The notes below the pieces were generated by a model that saw nothing but the letters and a program-made list of their open reading frames with translations, was not told the DNA's origin and made no database searches. From contig NMRA01000253.1 of NCBI GenBank assembly GCA_002633005.1, positions 199,251-263,250 of the forward strand: a stretch of 64,000 nucleotides of DNA. The letters are read 5' to 3'. The DNA comes from Phoronis australis (lineage: Eukaryota > Phoronida > Phoronidae). This document shows positions 46,701-59,900 of the stretch, piece by piece. The translations under genes were made by a program, and so were the position numbers. How positions within the stretch are numbered: the first letter of the stretch is position 1; each line of letters opens with the position of its first letter.

Positions 46701-47574
46701 TTGTCCGAATATTTTAAACTCTCTCTATTCGAAACTCAACTGGAAAATGGACCACTTGCATGACACACTTAAACTTACAGTATACACGAATCATGCTGTG
46801 TGTCTTGAGTTGAAGCCACACCACGTCCGCTATTGAGTTGAGCCACTGTGGCGGACATTACACCCTATTCGGCGCTGGTCAGTTTTGTCGGACTGGGGGA
46901 AATTGAAACAGTTCCAAATGCTATTAAGAAGAGGGTCCATTGTGCAACAGAGTTTGATTATATTGCACAATAAAACTTAATTGATCGTGTAGTTCAATAA
47001 AATGTCAAGCAAGTGTACATGTATTATAATGTGGATAAAAAATTCCAATTTTTGAGTAAATTTTGTTGCAGCAACGTTAAACAGCTTCTTACGAACTGCA
47101 AGAATGCGAGTTTATGTAAAATGATTTTGAAACGCCTTTTTAAAACCAGCATCACCTTGGAATGTTTCAAGTAAACAACAATAACATCTATGCAGGATGA
47201 CCAACTGCCAGCGCCAATCCTAGGGGAAGTTTGGGCGCTTGGGGTTCGATGATAAATTGATTTAAACGCATTATCTCGCACTTAGGTGTTTGAGTTTAAA
47301 CACACGAAAATACGGTAACATTTGTCTCTTTGTGCGCAATAAAAATGAGGACTTACTGCCATAAAAACGCTCGTGAACATAATATGCTCTCCATCATTAC
47401 GCAATGTCTCTCAATTTGTGTAAAATTATTTCCATGTACCGTACATGAGCAAGTATCCGAAGTAATGCATTTGTCAAATTTTGTTCTGAAGTATTTGGCA
47501 TATAGGTGCATGCGCCTATGCTTCACCTACCCACGTGACTATCTCTTGCATATACAAATGTACGTGCAGCCCGT

Positions 47575-47892
47575 AAAGAGAAATTGTCGTTTTCTGTCCT
47601 GAAAAACACATTTTCTGTAGGATTATTGCTGGATAGACTTTTTGCATAACTTACGCTATGAGCACTAAGATGTATGAAACACTAAAATTCATTGTGTGTT
47701 TGTAATTTTATTGCAAATCGACAATGCTCGACGTTGACTGCCAAACTTTTGCTTAAATCCAGACCGGGAAATTAACCAGTTGAATACAAATAAAATTCAT
47801 TTCCAATTAATTTAGCTCTGACGATAGAGCGTGTACCTGCCACCACGAATATTCCAAGTTTAACTTAATGAGTATCTTAGAAATGTGTTCGT
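47575..47892. repeat. Dispersed repeat (AAAGAGACATTGTCGTT family), copy 2
   Basis: It starts AAAGAGAAATTGTCGTTTTC and holds GTAATTTTATTGCAAATCG and TTTAGCTCTGACGATAGAGC, in the same order as copy 1. Confidence 0.65.
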
Positions 47893-50307
47893 AGTAGGTG
47901 CTTATCATAAAGGTGTGTGCACCTAATACGGTGCCCATTCACGTCTTTGTCGCCTGTAATTTGAAAAGTCATAAGATTTGTATTTTCCTGAGAATCGCAT
48001 TTAATAAGAATTGAACGAAAAAACTAATAACGGGGTAATTCCTCGTAGTATTGTGAGGATGGATCCTTCAAAAAATTCGTTTCACTTAAGGCAATGAGAT
48101 AAGTTTGACTTGATTATCAAACACAAAAGTGTACAGTGTAGCTAAATGCACACTGTAAGTGTATCAACTTAAAGGGCTGAAACTGTTTACTTAGTTCACG
48201 CTACGCATATTCCGCGTAACTCTATTTTTCTAGGTTGTACCAGAGCTGTACATTATATGCATGCAATGTATCTTGTTATGTTGGTCTTTAAGAAGGCAGG
48301 TGTAAAAATTTAAAAATTTGTTTCCATAAAAAATTCCACACAGGGACAAGAAGCTTGCAAGAAGACTGGGCCAAGCGCCAGTAACGATTATTTACATGAG
48401 CTTGTACCTAGAACCATGTTTTGCTGATATAGTGATTCGAGCTCAGTTTGATAAGTTAGAAAAATTGAATGTGGTTGAGATATCTATTGTAAGATAAAGT
48501 AATAATGTACAGAACATGATAGGTAATTTAACTATTTTTGTAACATAATAAACTTAAAGATGGGCGACAAAAATCGGCATTATATCCACTGCAGTGTTTA
48601 AGTGAGCTACATGTCTATCCAAAAGTTTCAATTTACGTCGATTCAATTGGTCGTTTAATTCATTTTCCCGAATTTATTTACGGTATGCTAAAACACACAC
48701 ACCTTTATTTTACATCAGTGCAAACGAGTACAAATATTAAAATCCTATTTCACATCATCCCCCACTCGCGACATTCATACTTTACAAGTCGCCAATAACA
48801 CATTGTATGTTTACACATGTAAGACACAGAAGTGCTCTGTACTTAAAAAATGTCTGTCCATCTGTCCACAAAACAACTATTTACAATGAAAATGTACATT
48901 TCCAAATTACGGGTACCTCCGTAGCATTTTCTTGAAGATTTGAATCGATGACCGTGTATTTTCAAATTGCTGGCTGGACCTATGCGATAGCTGGCAAAAT
49001 ATTAAGATCAAATTTAGAACTGGTTGCGCCTCCGCTTGTCTCAATACAGGTTTTCATCTGGTATCGCACTCTTGTTTTATGGGAATTAACTGTCATTAAT
49101 TCAGTCTCAAAAGAGATTGCAATAGAATATCTGGCGTACAAATGTAATGAGGATTAGGGACTGTTTTGAAACTTAAAGAAATTTGTGAAGACAAATTTCA
49201 TAAATTCATTTTTGTCGATCTCGGTGTAGGTCAGCACTCTGTATGCTACTGTTTACGTTATGTCAAACCTGGGTCAGACGTGTTTCGGCTGACAACACCT
49301 GCAACGAGATCAAATTTTCAGAACTCTAGACAATAATCATTTGTTTGATTGCCTTTACTTTCACTTTCATAATGAAAGCTTGTGACTAAACTGAGCAATG
49401 TATGACTCATTTTGAGGTCAGACGACGACATGTCACTTGTCATCAAACCAATACACACATATCTGAACCTTTACTGTATGTTGAGTGAATCCAGGCAGAA
49501 GTATTCTGAAAACTTCAACATCCACCGTGTTCATTATCAATGCAAATGAACCTAGAGTTATCAGAGATAATGGTCTGTTAATCACCAGTGCACATCGTGT
49601 AGTGGCGCACTTTATTGTACAACACACGTAATTTACAATGTAGGTGTATGTTATTGACAACTATCGGATAAAATATCGAATGGAAGTTCGCGCCGGCCTT
49701 AGCTTTTACTTCCCGTTTCTCAAACAACAACGCGTGCGCACGTCATTCCAAACACGACGACAGCATGTTTAAGAAATATGCTAAGCAGTGTCGGCGTGTA
49801 AAAACATTAAACTGTCGTGAAAACGATTTTTTGATATCAGCTTCAACGTGGAATTGAACCTATAACCCCTGGGGCCTCAGTCTAACGCCCTTTTGGCGGA
49901 GATAGGTGGTAACCCCAATTTGATAAATGGCAAAGAATTTTGCGTATACAAGTATTTTTCTAAAAGTCACCAGCCTTGATTTCCGCGAATGAGTGGCAGC
50001 AAAGGCGTCTATTTGAAATAACAAAATAACGTCTCTCCCATGCAACAATACTACTAATATTGGGTTTTTTCGGCCGTAAAACCGTTTATGTCCTTTTAAT
50101 ACAAAGCGATTGTCAGTTGGCCGATAAAGATAGTACTAAAATGGTAAACCCTGTTTTGATAATTTCTCGGAATATTTTTTTCTGTCATACATGTACATCT
50201 TGTTTGTCTGCCACCTCACAAGGAAGGAATAACGAAACCTTTGTTCAGCTAAAATGCTTCCTCATTGGGTAACTGATCCACCGGAAGTAAAAGTCAGGCG
50301 AGGACTC

Positions 50308-50395
50308 AGCCTCGTCCCCAAGCCTCAAGATCGCGGTGATCGGTGAAATGGCTAAGCCGATCAGCGCGATGTTGAGGATTGGGGACGGAGGCTGG
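50308..50395. mobile_element. 88-bp palindromic MITE with CAGCCTCGTCCCC ends
   Basis: The left arm is CAGCCTCGTCCCCAAGCCTC and the right arm, reversed, is CAGCCTCCGTCCCCAATCCTC (imperfect). Inner blocks CGGTGATCGG and CCGATCAGCG also pair. It belongs with the longer element at 41132-41493. Confidence 0.78.
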
Positions 50396-53300
50396 CGACC
50401 ACGTAGTAGATTTTGTAAGAAGTTTTCTAAGGGATTCCAAACTTTTTATGATTGGTGATTTGCATGGGTAACCTGTACAAGAAATAAACGGGATATCATT
50501 TCAGTAACTCAAGTAGACTTGTCGATATTGACATTCGTACACAAGTTGGGTTATATATCCTGGGGACTAATCTTATAAGTACAGTAGGCGGGATGCAAAG
50601 AAAGAAATACTTTGGGTATGTTGGTGTTATGTGACTTAATACTTTATCTACTGAAATATTTTAAATTAATTCTGAAATTGGCTTGGTGAACAACAGAACA
50701 CTGTTTTCGTGCTTGTATGAATTATTGTTAGGGCGGTGAGCGCTTTTCCGGATAATTGCACTTTTCCGTCGGCACACAATATTTTCCAGGCTGAAACGGA
50801 AAACTTTGGCGCTCTTTCAAAAACATACCAGTTAATGTTACAATTGTATTTTGGATGCGTTAGGTTTCTGTGTGTGAATGTGTCCTGTGTCACTGAACCT
50901 AAAGGTAATGTACGAACTTAATGACAAGTCTGCGTAATCAGAGCTTTATATCAGAAAACGTAGGAAGTGGAAAGCATGTAGAATAGGCCATATCAATTAG
51001 ATAATGTGACTAATATGTCTATTTACTAAAAATTAACAATTATATGACCGAATTTAGTTTGAAAATAATTTAAAGGTTTCCAAATTATCATTTTGTTTTT
51101 ATTTCGTACAACGTGATCTTTTTTCATAAAAAAGCATGGAAGTTCCCTCATGCAAAACAGGGACATTTCAAAAACAATTCCTGTCAGAGATGCCGAGAGC
51201 ATGGTATAGATCTTGTATAGTATTTGAAAGTTTCGTACGAATCTGATCTGGCTATTATGTGATATGGCGTTTCAAGATTGCAAATTTTCGCATTTTTCTA
51301 TGAACCTACACAGCTTTGAATACGTATCAGTCAATCTATAGCTATACATGTATATCCTCAAGCGCACCTTTGCATGACCGAATAGTAATGATACAGTTAT
51401 TTTATTCCAGGATGACAAGATAAAACGATGACATTCTCGTTTTTACAAGTTTCCGTCATATACACTTTATATATAAAGTGTTGTTTTAAGCAAAAAGAAC
51501 AAAAGTGTTCACCAGTCCATAGAAAGCAGTCTGACTGCAATACTTAAAACATTTGCAAATAAGCAAATTTATTTCATTGCTAACAAGGTTTTTGTCAATT
51601 TCCATTTGTCTGAAGGGTACTTGTGTTTGTGCCAAATATTTCCTACCGATAATGATGTGCTCTTAAAATGAACGGTCTTCCGTATCCGGTTAGAACGGAA
51701 CTTCGTTTACTCAAAACAGTTTCAAGAGGCTACTGAATACTACATGTATTCGTGACGATCCCCCCAGTATTCTAAAAAAAATTGCCGTCAAACCTGACCC
51801 ACCCCCATTTATTTCATTTCTTAGTGACCTAAGAAGGACAAAACCGTAGCCAGGTTAGACTTCAATATTGACCGTAACGTCACGATTTACTGAAAGCGCC
51901 TGTTGTACTACCGCATTTTACTAACAGCCAGTACATGTACATAAATGCACATGCAGTCTAATCACTTATCGTAAGAAAATATCGGAGTTGCGAATCTGTT
52001 GTCGACGATGTATGATCCAGTTTTCTACATAATGCATTGGTTCGTAATCCCTGGCTACGTGAGAGCTCTACGAAAGAATTTCCCAAATTTGAAGAGATTT
52101 GAGCTATTTGCGATTCCGTGACACGGAAGGACTACATCGGCTCCGAGACAATAATTTGAACCTAATTCAAGAGGCTCAAGGCTTTATGAACTTAGCTTCA
52201 AACTTACTAAGTAAGTAGCTGAACTGCGTTACGTATATGTACTCCTGATACATTTGCGAGAAAATCTAGTGGGATCACGTGCTTCAGTAGCATTGCAGGG
52301 CCGCAATATATCACGAAGTTTTGCGTGATTATGTATTTTCGCAGGGCTGTAGGGTCTATGGAACGTACGTATTCCTGGCCTGCCAGTTCAAATCACCGGA
52401 AATGCAAGGTTGGATGTTAACAAAATTGATTAAGATTTCGGGTTTATTAGAATTAGGATATTGTCGCTTTAACTGTCTTAAAAGTATCGCTTGTGTACAC
52501 CGTTTTGACAATTCTCACTGCCTTGTAGATCCTTTGTTGTGAAACACGAAAGCAGACTTGGATAAAAGACACAATACAGCCCACCGAAACTGAAAAATAA
52601 GTGCTTAAAGAGCCCCGGGAGCTAACAATACGATACAAATAATAGTTTCAAGTGAGCAAATTCCTCAAAATTAGTTAGCCATTTTGTAACCGCATAGAAT
52701 AGTTTATTGAAAACAATAAAATATGAAAGCAACTGGCAACGTGGGTCAAAACTTTAGTTTTCTGTGTGTTGCCGCAGTTAAAAGAGGACGGTGACTGAAA
52801 CATAGCCTATTTACGCACTTACCATAAAGTACTTTTGTTTGGATTTTTCCTCGCATCGCATCAAATAGTAGTCTATCGTTTTATGTTCTCACGTACACAC
52901 ACAAGCAATTTGCAAAATAAGCTTTGCAGTGTGACCACCACGTTCGCTTAAAATGCATGTCAGTATCTTCAGTTAGCAAGGGGTGCGTGATCTAGCTTTT
53001 CTCACAAGAGACGTCTACGAAACGCAGCCTTGTTTTTGTAAGATAGTCACTGAACAAGACATAGGGACATAGGGGCCTGTAACCACTGTAGGTTCAAAGC
53101 AAGTTTGTGTGGCAGTTGATAGTTTTGTTCTTTCTGGACTTGAAAACTGAGCACTGAGGTCCACAGATACAAAATCCAGTTTTGGTCCACAAGCACTCAT
53201 TCTTCGTTGATATTTCTAATTGAAACTGACCGTGAGTAGGAGTGAGTAGAGTCTTGGACAGTTGAAGTTTTAACCCTGCGATTAAACCCGAAACAGTAAA

Positions 53301-53858
53301 GGTAGAGAGATGTCATGCGCGCTTTAAAAATATACATCATGGCATTCAGTAATAAGTTCGTGTAGTCAATGGATTATTTAAATATCCGAATTTTGTAAGT
53401 GACTAAACGTTTTGTAGGGAGTTTAATTAGAAAAATATGACCCTCCAGTAGGGAATTTTGTCGCAAGAACCCTCTCGCTGGGAAACTGGTCGTGTGAAAA
53501 TGTTACCCTCCTTAACTGCGGCACAACTGTTGGTGGCAGTAACCTTGCCCAGCAGTAAGTCACTGTTTACTTTGTGCACAACGTATCAGTTCTCAATGGT
53601 CTTTTGATGATTACATCGCATTGTGTTTTCTGGATAAATCACGTCTGTACTTTTTGTCATTCAAGACCAATTCATGAACTTGGCTCTTTTAAGAACAGAT
53701 GAATGTTTATAATGTGCGCGAGCCAGTCAGTTAATCGAAACACGTGATGCAGAAGACCGATAAGTCGATGCGTCACGAGGTCTCGAATCTGATCGGTAAC
53801 ACTCGGCAGCTTTCGTAATCTAGAGCAAGGTTTCTTTTTCCTCGCATTTTTCTCCGTC

Positions 53859-53922
53859 ATGGCGAACATTGTAGTGTGCGCCTACCTCGGCGTCGCTGTA
53901 ATAAGTTTATTTGCCATACAAG
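53859..53922 (+). CDS. Shisa-like gene exon 1, signal peptide
   Basis: MANIVVCAYLGVAVISLFAI, then Gln and one base before the donor GTATGT. A pyrimidine-rich stretch lies just upstream, with no TATA box. Confidence 0.75.
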
Positions 53923-56900
53923 GTATGTTGTTTTTACTAGTAGATCAAACGTGACTGTAAAGAGTCAGTAATCTAGTTTGACATGATACCACCAAAAGAC
54001 TCTAGTGACCGAATTCGAGAGCAATTTGGATGGCAATCTTGTGAATGCATACTGGTAATATGTTACATACTGATAATGTCTCTAGAACCAACCTATGTAC
54101 ACGGATATGTAGCTGATGTTCGTTGATCGACTGACCTGATTGTTTGTGCCGGGTTTATTGACCTACAACTGACTATGTAGCTTACATGTAACTGCGCACA
54201 TTGTTAGGCTAACCCTACATACGCCGTATGTTTATATAGGTTCGAAGGTAGGGGTCAGAAAAAGTCGGTGGTCAAGGGTCTGACACCGTTACAGGTCGGA
54301 ACAGTATAGCGGTCACTTATTTAGAGAACCTGACTCTCATGTAGGGCCCGTTATTTAGTGGATGAAACTTGCTCTCGATCTAAATCCGCTAATGCCCGAA
54401 ACAATGCCCAACTGACCCACTAAATCTGTGAGCCGGATAATTTTGAGAAGTGGGTCGCGCTAGGCCGTATCTTTCTCGGGGTATTTCGTGTGCTGCGCGA
54501 CTGGTAATATTCACGGAACAGTATTGTGTTAAAATGTAACTGCAGCTAGCTAGACAATTTGTAAGGTGTGAGATAAGACGCACTTCAGTTGGATCGAATT
54601 GAGCAATCGCAGCGCGCCCATGAAAAATTTGAATGCGTCAATAACGTCGAGAGATACGCTCCTAAAGCCACCCCTGCTCGAGTGCAATTCTCTACGATTA
54701 CCCGATCATGGCTGTTTATTAGCCGGGTTATTTTTGTGCTAAAGAATCTGGTTAGGAATACATGTATCTTGAGACCAATTTCAAAGGTTAATTCGATTGC
54801 CATTTTGCCAGCGACTAGCGAAACAGGGCGATCGTGTTCGTTGTCCGTATCAGCTATAGTTCTAGTTTTGATCGATACACCCCGGTTGTCACATTTCTCG
54901 GAAACACAGCACACATGCTTGGCTGGTTTCTCAGCCAGCATACTAGTGGACACTACATTTTTACTTGCTGCGCTTGCCAAATCCACCAAGCAGTTTTTAG
55001 CCCAAATTTATACTTGTTATATAACGAGCCACGTAAGCCAGTCAGTGTTCCGACAGAAAAAGCGCGAGGGGTGAGCAACAGACGTGAGGGTTGGCGTCTT
55101 GTTCTAGTAAATCTTGCCAATGAATTTCATTATAAACTGGTGGCGCTAGGGAAATGCCCTATGCAAACACGAGTCGAATTTACAATAAATGAGGCATTGT
55201 TGTACATTTTTTCAATATTTTGTTTGTCGAATGAATTGTTTATTTAATGCTTAATGTGAATGTTACTTTGACCGCTCATATCGGTGACGATTGAGCAATA
55301 ACCTGTCAGTGAGACCGAAAATGACGATCGAAACCGTTATCGCACTCGTTGAAACTATGCAGCAGCGTCATAATTGGCTATCCAAATTTTGACTTGGATT
55401 CCCACAAGATGTGGGCGTGTGCAAATATAATGTTGATTATTGTGACAATCTTTCTTACGCTCACGTTCTCTCATGCTAAGAACGTCAACCATATCCGAAA
55501 CTAAACACACTGACGAGGCTTGTCGTATACTGTACATGTATGTTGCAACTGAAAAAGAACGTCTGATATCGAATATTGAATAAAAAGCTGACATTTCACT
55601 GAAACTAACGTTCATTTGATTCCACCCAACACGACAACATTTCTTCAAGATTAGGCCTACTTTCGCTGGCTTGGCAGATTGGTATTAAAACGAGTTTGAG
55701 CATTGATACCAATAGAATTTGTGTCATGAAGACATAGTACATGTACAGTACTTCTCCCACTCTTAATGTCAAAGGTCACAATTGCGACATAACGCCACTC
55801 CTCGTCCGGCTCCGAATGACCGAGTGTATATACATGTACTGTACATGTAGAGTTGAAGTTTAATAAATCTGGCGAGACTTTTAATTCATTTGAGAACGGT
55901 TACAATACGTAATTGCTTAAGAGCCTTAGTGAAAATCACAAAAATTTTAGTGTGCGATGAAATACCGTTATCTCCGACAGGATCTTTGTTCCCTTTTCTA
56001 AGAAATTGCAAACATATTTTTGGACATTCTCTACATGTAAGTCAACGACAAAATGCTCTGGAATGACTTCGCCAGAACATGGTATTAGTGGGAACTGGTG
56101 GTGTTTTTATTCAAAGAATCACATCGTTTTTAAATCAAAGACACCAGAAAATAGTAGAATGGTTCTTATCTGTGTTTTTTTCGAAGAAAATTGTATGCAT
56201 TGGCGCATGAGCTACAACTTCACGTGTAGGACCCGGCGGCTACCATTTGCGTATACTGTGTTGTCTGTAAGTGGATTGACCGTTCATAAAACTTTTTTAT
56301 TTCATATTTAACGTTTTAATGAATGTATTATCCACTCGTTGTAGCAAAGTAATCGGCCTTTGGAAAATGAACATTTTGACATTTATTTATTTTTGTGCGA
56401 AATAAGTACAGAATTGTAGCTGTCGCCCTTTCAATTTTCCTCCACTTTAGACCATACTGTGTCGTCGAATGAGAGATATATGTTATTAAAATTAACTAAA
56501 GACACATTTCGTAAATTACTGCCGCCCTCTGTGCTCGTTTTTAAAATGATCTTTTATATTAGCTCATAAACAATAAATTTTTTTTTCCGATCGGCAACTC
56601 GTTGCTACGCCACCTGAAATTATCTCCAGTTGTGTATGCTAAATTCTGCTTTTTTGAAAAAATGTGATACATCGAAAGAGTTGTCGTTTTCTGAATTCGA
56701 GATTTTGACTGGGAGTTCACATAACCTCTGCCAGTCAGAGTTCTGGGTCTTGATTTTGAGGCTTTTTGACATCCCTTCTACATATATCGTACTTCCTCAT
56801 AACATCTTAATTTCAGCGATAAATCAAACGTACCATTTCCGCTTCTGAGAATGACTTATAATATAGAAATTAATTTTCTTTGCCAGTCCAACATAATATC

Positions 56901-59900
56901 CGGTCATGTTCTCGCGTGGCGTTCAACCAACAAGTTTTGAGGTGATTTCGGGAATTGAAAGTGGAAACGAAACTACTTGTTTCATTTCATGTTCCTATTG
57001 TGATAAGAATTTCATAGCTTAAAACTAATAACAAGAGTCTAATAACAAGTGCACACGTGAAGATTTACCATCTTCAGGAAGATTGTTTGTTTGTAATAAA
57101 CCGAAAAGTTGGACAAGTTGTTGTCAATTTTCACGTGTGCGCTTGTGATTAGGCTCTTGCTTACTATTTTGGCCAAAAGGCAACATTATTTGAAATACTG
57201 AACCTCTTCTGTTTTAAAAACACATCATTAACAGTACTCAATACGATTATCGTTATGTTAGTTGTAATGATTGCTGTGATTGGTCTTACGTTGCCCTGAG
57301 AATTCAACAATTCTTGAAACAAGGTGTATCAGCATGATCTCTTCAGGTTCATAGGAAGCGGAGCTCCGGAGGGGGCGCACGTGTCACCTGATGGTTTGTC
57401 TCAGGTGCGAACCTTTGCCGCTGGTGACTTACATGTTGCGGGATACGAAACTCAGTACCTCCGCTCTGTCTAATGCCCCATCTGCCAAGACTTTTGTTTG
57501 ATTACATTGATTGTGGGAACGTTTACCTAGCAAGGGTTAAAAAATGCTCTTTGAGCGACTGACCGGACGATAACCCAGTAGCGGTCACTCATCCTGCAGC
57601 AACCGTAAGATGTCGCGATAGCAGGTTCCGGTACTATGGATCTACATGTACATAGTTTCATAGGATTTGCCCTTATTTTTCAAAGTCTGTCTACATTTCC
57701 ATTCCCATCTACCCCTACATAAACCTTGGTCCACAGCATATGGACAGTCCCCGTGGCCGCTACTGAGCTTGTTCGCTCATATTTGACTCGTATCGCGAAT
57801 GTGGGACAAACGCCCAACAATGGATATGGACCACTGAAACGACTCGCTCAACAAGGCGGATGTTTTACATGTGAAATTCGCAGTCTCTGCGAGGCATTTC
57901 CGTGACCTGATATACATGTAAATCGTACCCGTGAACATCGTTATTTTTCCAGCTCCTGTACTGAAAGCGCCCTGAGATAACTAAATGCGAACAAAAGGTC
58001 ACAGTAATTTGACGTCAGTGTATTAAAGCATGCTTGTATAAGTAATTCTTAGGACTCTAGACTTCCAAACGGACAGGATAAACTTTACACTGTCGATGTT
58101 AGCTATGCAACCAACGCATGTTCGTTGTATGACTGTCCACTTAAAACAGGAAATTTTGTATTTTCAGGTTCGCGGTCCGAGGTATGTCCGCCGTCCCTTA
58201 CAGTCCTGTATCCGCCTAGATGCCCGAGGACATCCGACAGCGTATTTGCTAAGACATGCTGTACAAGAAAAGACTCACATGGACATACGGTTGGAACATG
58301 TTGTGTACCGACTTCCTGCACAAACGGTACACGGTCTCATTCAGATATCCTCTTGTAAATACACTCTAAACTAAGCTGTGCAGGCATGCGGTAATCTGAA
58401 AAAACTTATTAGTATGTGAAAGAAAAATTTAAGTCCATACCATTTAGTTTTAAAGAAACGGTAGGTCGACAATATGGCGGTGGACATGAAGACACAACTG
58501 GTCTGCACTAATTTAGCGGACGGACACTTTCACTCCCCTTGCTCTCTTCACCGCATTGGAAATATCACTGCTCTCACTACCAAACATCCGCTTGGTACAA
58601 TCAAATGCCGAACTAAAATCTCTGGAGCTCAACAAATTTTTTCAATCTTTGACCCTGGATCGTACAATGTAGGGTACAGGATGTGAAGCTTATAAGATCA
58701 TCTCTATGACCACTTTCGGGGACCAACTTTGTTCTGACGTTTTTGATATTACAAACCATTTTAATTTAGAAAGTAAACATTCCTCATGTTTAAACTTGCA
58801 TACTTCTGTGATATTTCACTTTTAAATCTGAAGAATTATTGTGCAAATAATGGAGTAGAAAAATTATATTTTAAACCGAAATTATGTATCCCTAAGGTGT
58901 GATACTGCAAACAATATACATAGGTTGCACCAAGTCTTATAAACGCAATTTTTTAGTTTTTTTTTACACACAAAAATGCAAATTTAAGGAACTATTAATG
59001 CAAACATCTTAACATCGTTAATGAAGTTGTAAGCAGAGATTTATTACCAAACTGACAATGACGCCAGTTAATTTGATAAAGCATTTGCCATTCTTTCAAA
59101 GGTGTAAATAGAAAGCTCTTGGTTTTCCAAAAAAACATTTAACTTACACAATAAAGTGATAAAAATTCAGTCTTTTAATCCCAGATCTTTCATAACTTAA
59201 CGTGTAGCAGTTAGCATTACATCGTAGCATTTGTGTTACTTGTTAAACTGTGAACATTTTCAATTTAACGAAAATAGAGTTTTACTGTTTTATTACATTC
59301 AGCAGGCACTGACACTTTTGGTCACCCGGATTTCTTCAGATTTTAGAATGCTTGGTTTCACTGCAATATATCCTAAAATACAGCTACACATCTTGCTAAA
59401 TAATGTTACATTAGTTGACCATAAAAATCTGATTTTGAAAAAGATTGTTCAACTTAAAGTGCTGGGACTTTTCGAATATCAGATGTTTCATGTTTACACG
59501 TATCTAGCCACACCAGACAAATGAAGTTGCCCCCCACTGACATGGTCACGTGATGAAAAGGAACAACGGCCCACGGTCAATCAACGGTTTACCAAGCCAA
59601 ATATTGTAAAGCGCCATGTCTTACAATTCCGGGATAATGACGTCACCTTTGCGAAAAAGTTCTTAAAAAGGGGTTTCTACCTTAAGGAGAACTGTAAAAC
59701 ATGGCGCTAAATTTTTCATGGTCGTTTTTCAAAAAAGGGTCGCAACGTTAAGCCCCAGCACGCGGCATATTAAATGTCGCTCAGTTGATTGCGATACGTT
59801 TTGCAGGTAACACGGGACGGAAATATTCTTGCCCGGTGTCGGGAACATCAAAGGACAAGGATATCTGTTGTACCACTACTGTCAATGGAAAGACTACGTA

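Larger units (their letters stand above)
45900..53858. other. Non-coding interval between divergent gene X and the Shisa-like gene
   Basis: Apart from the repeats listed separately, no exon with splice sites, long frame or family motif was found on either strand. The interval must hold distal regulatory DNA of the two flanking genes. It contains about ten TACATGTA palindromes and a perfect 20-bp palindrome at 51462-51481. Confidence 0.55.

Noticed and set aside
46476-46836. Tyr/Ile/His-rich frames on both strands
   Set aside because: They are translations of the TATGTACATGTA simple repeat.
51462-51481. Perfect 20-bp palindrome ACACTTTATATATAAAGTGT
   Set aside because: It is an isolated AT-rich palindrome without flanking structure or other copies noticed; not enough for a functional call.
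58103-58374. Alternative frames over exon 2 of the Shisa-like gene on both strands
   Set aside because: Only the frame entered from the TTTTCAG acceptor in phase 1 joins the signal exon and exon 3 in register and matches exon 3.
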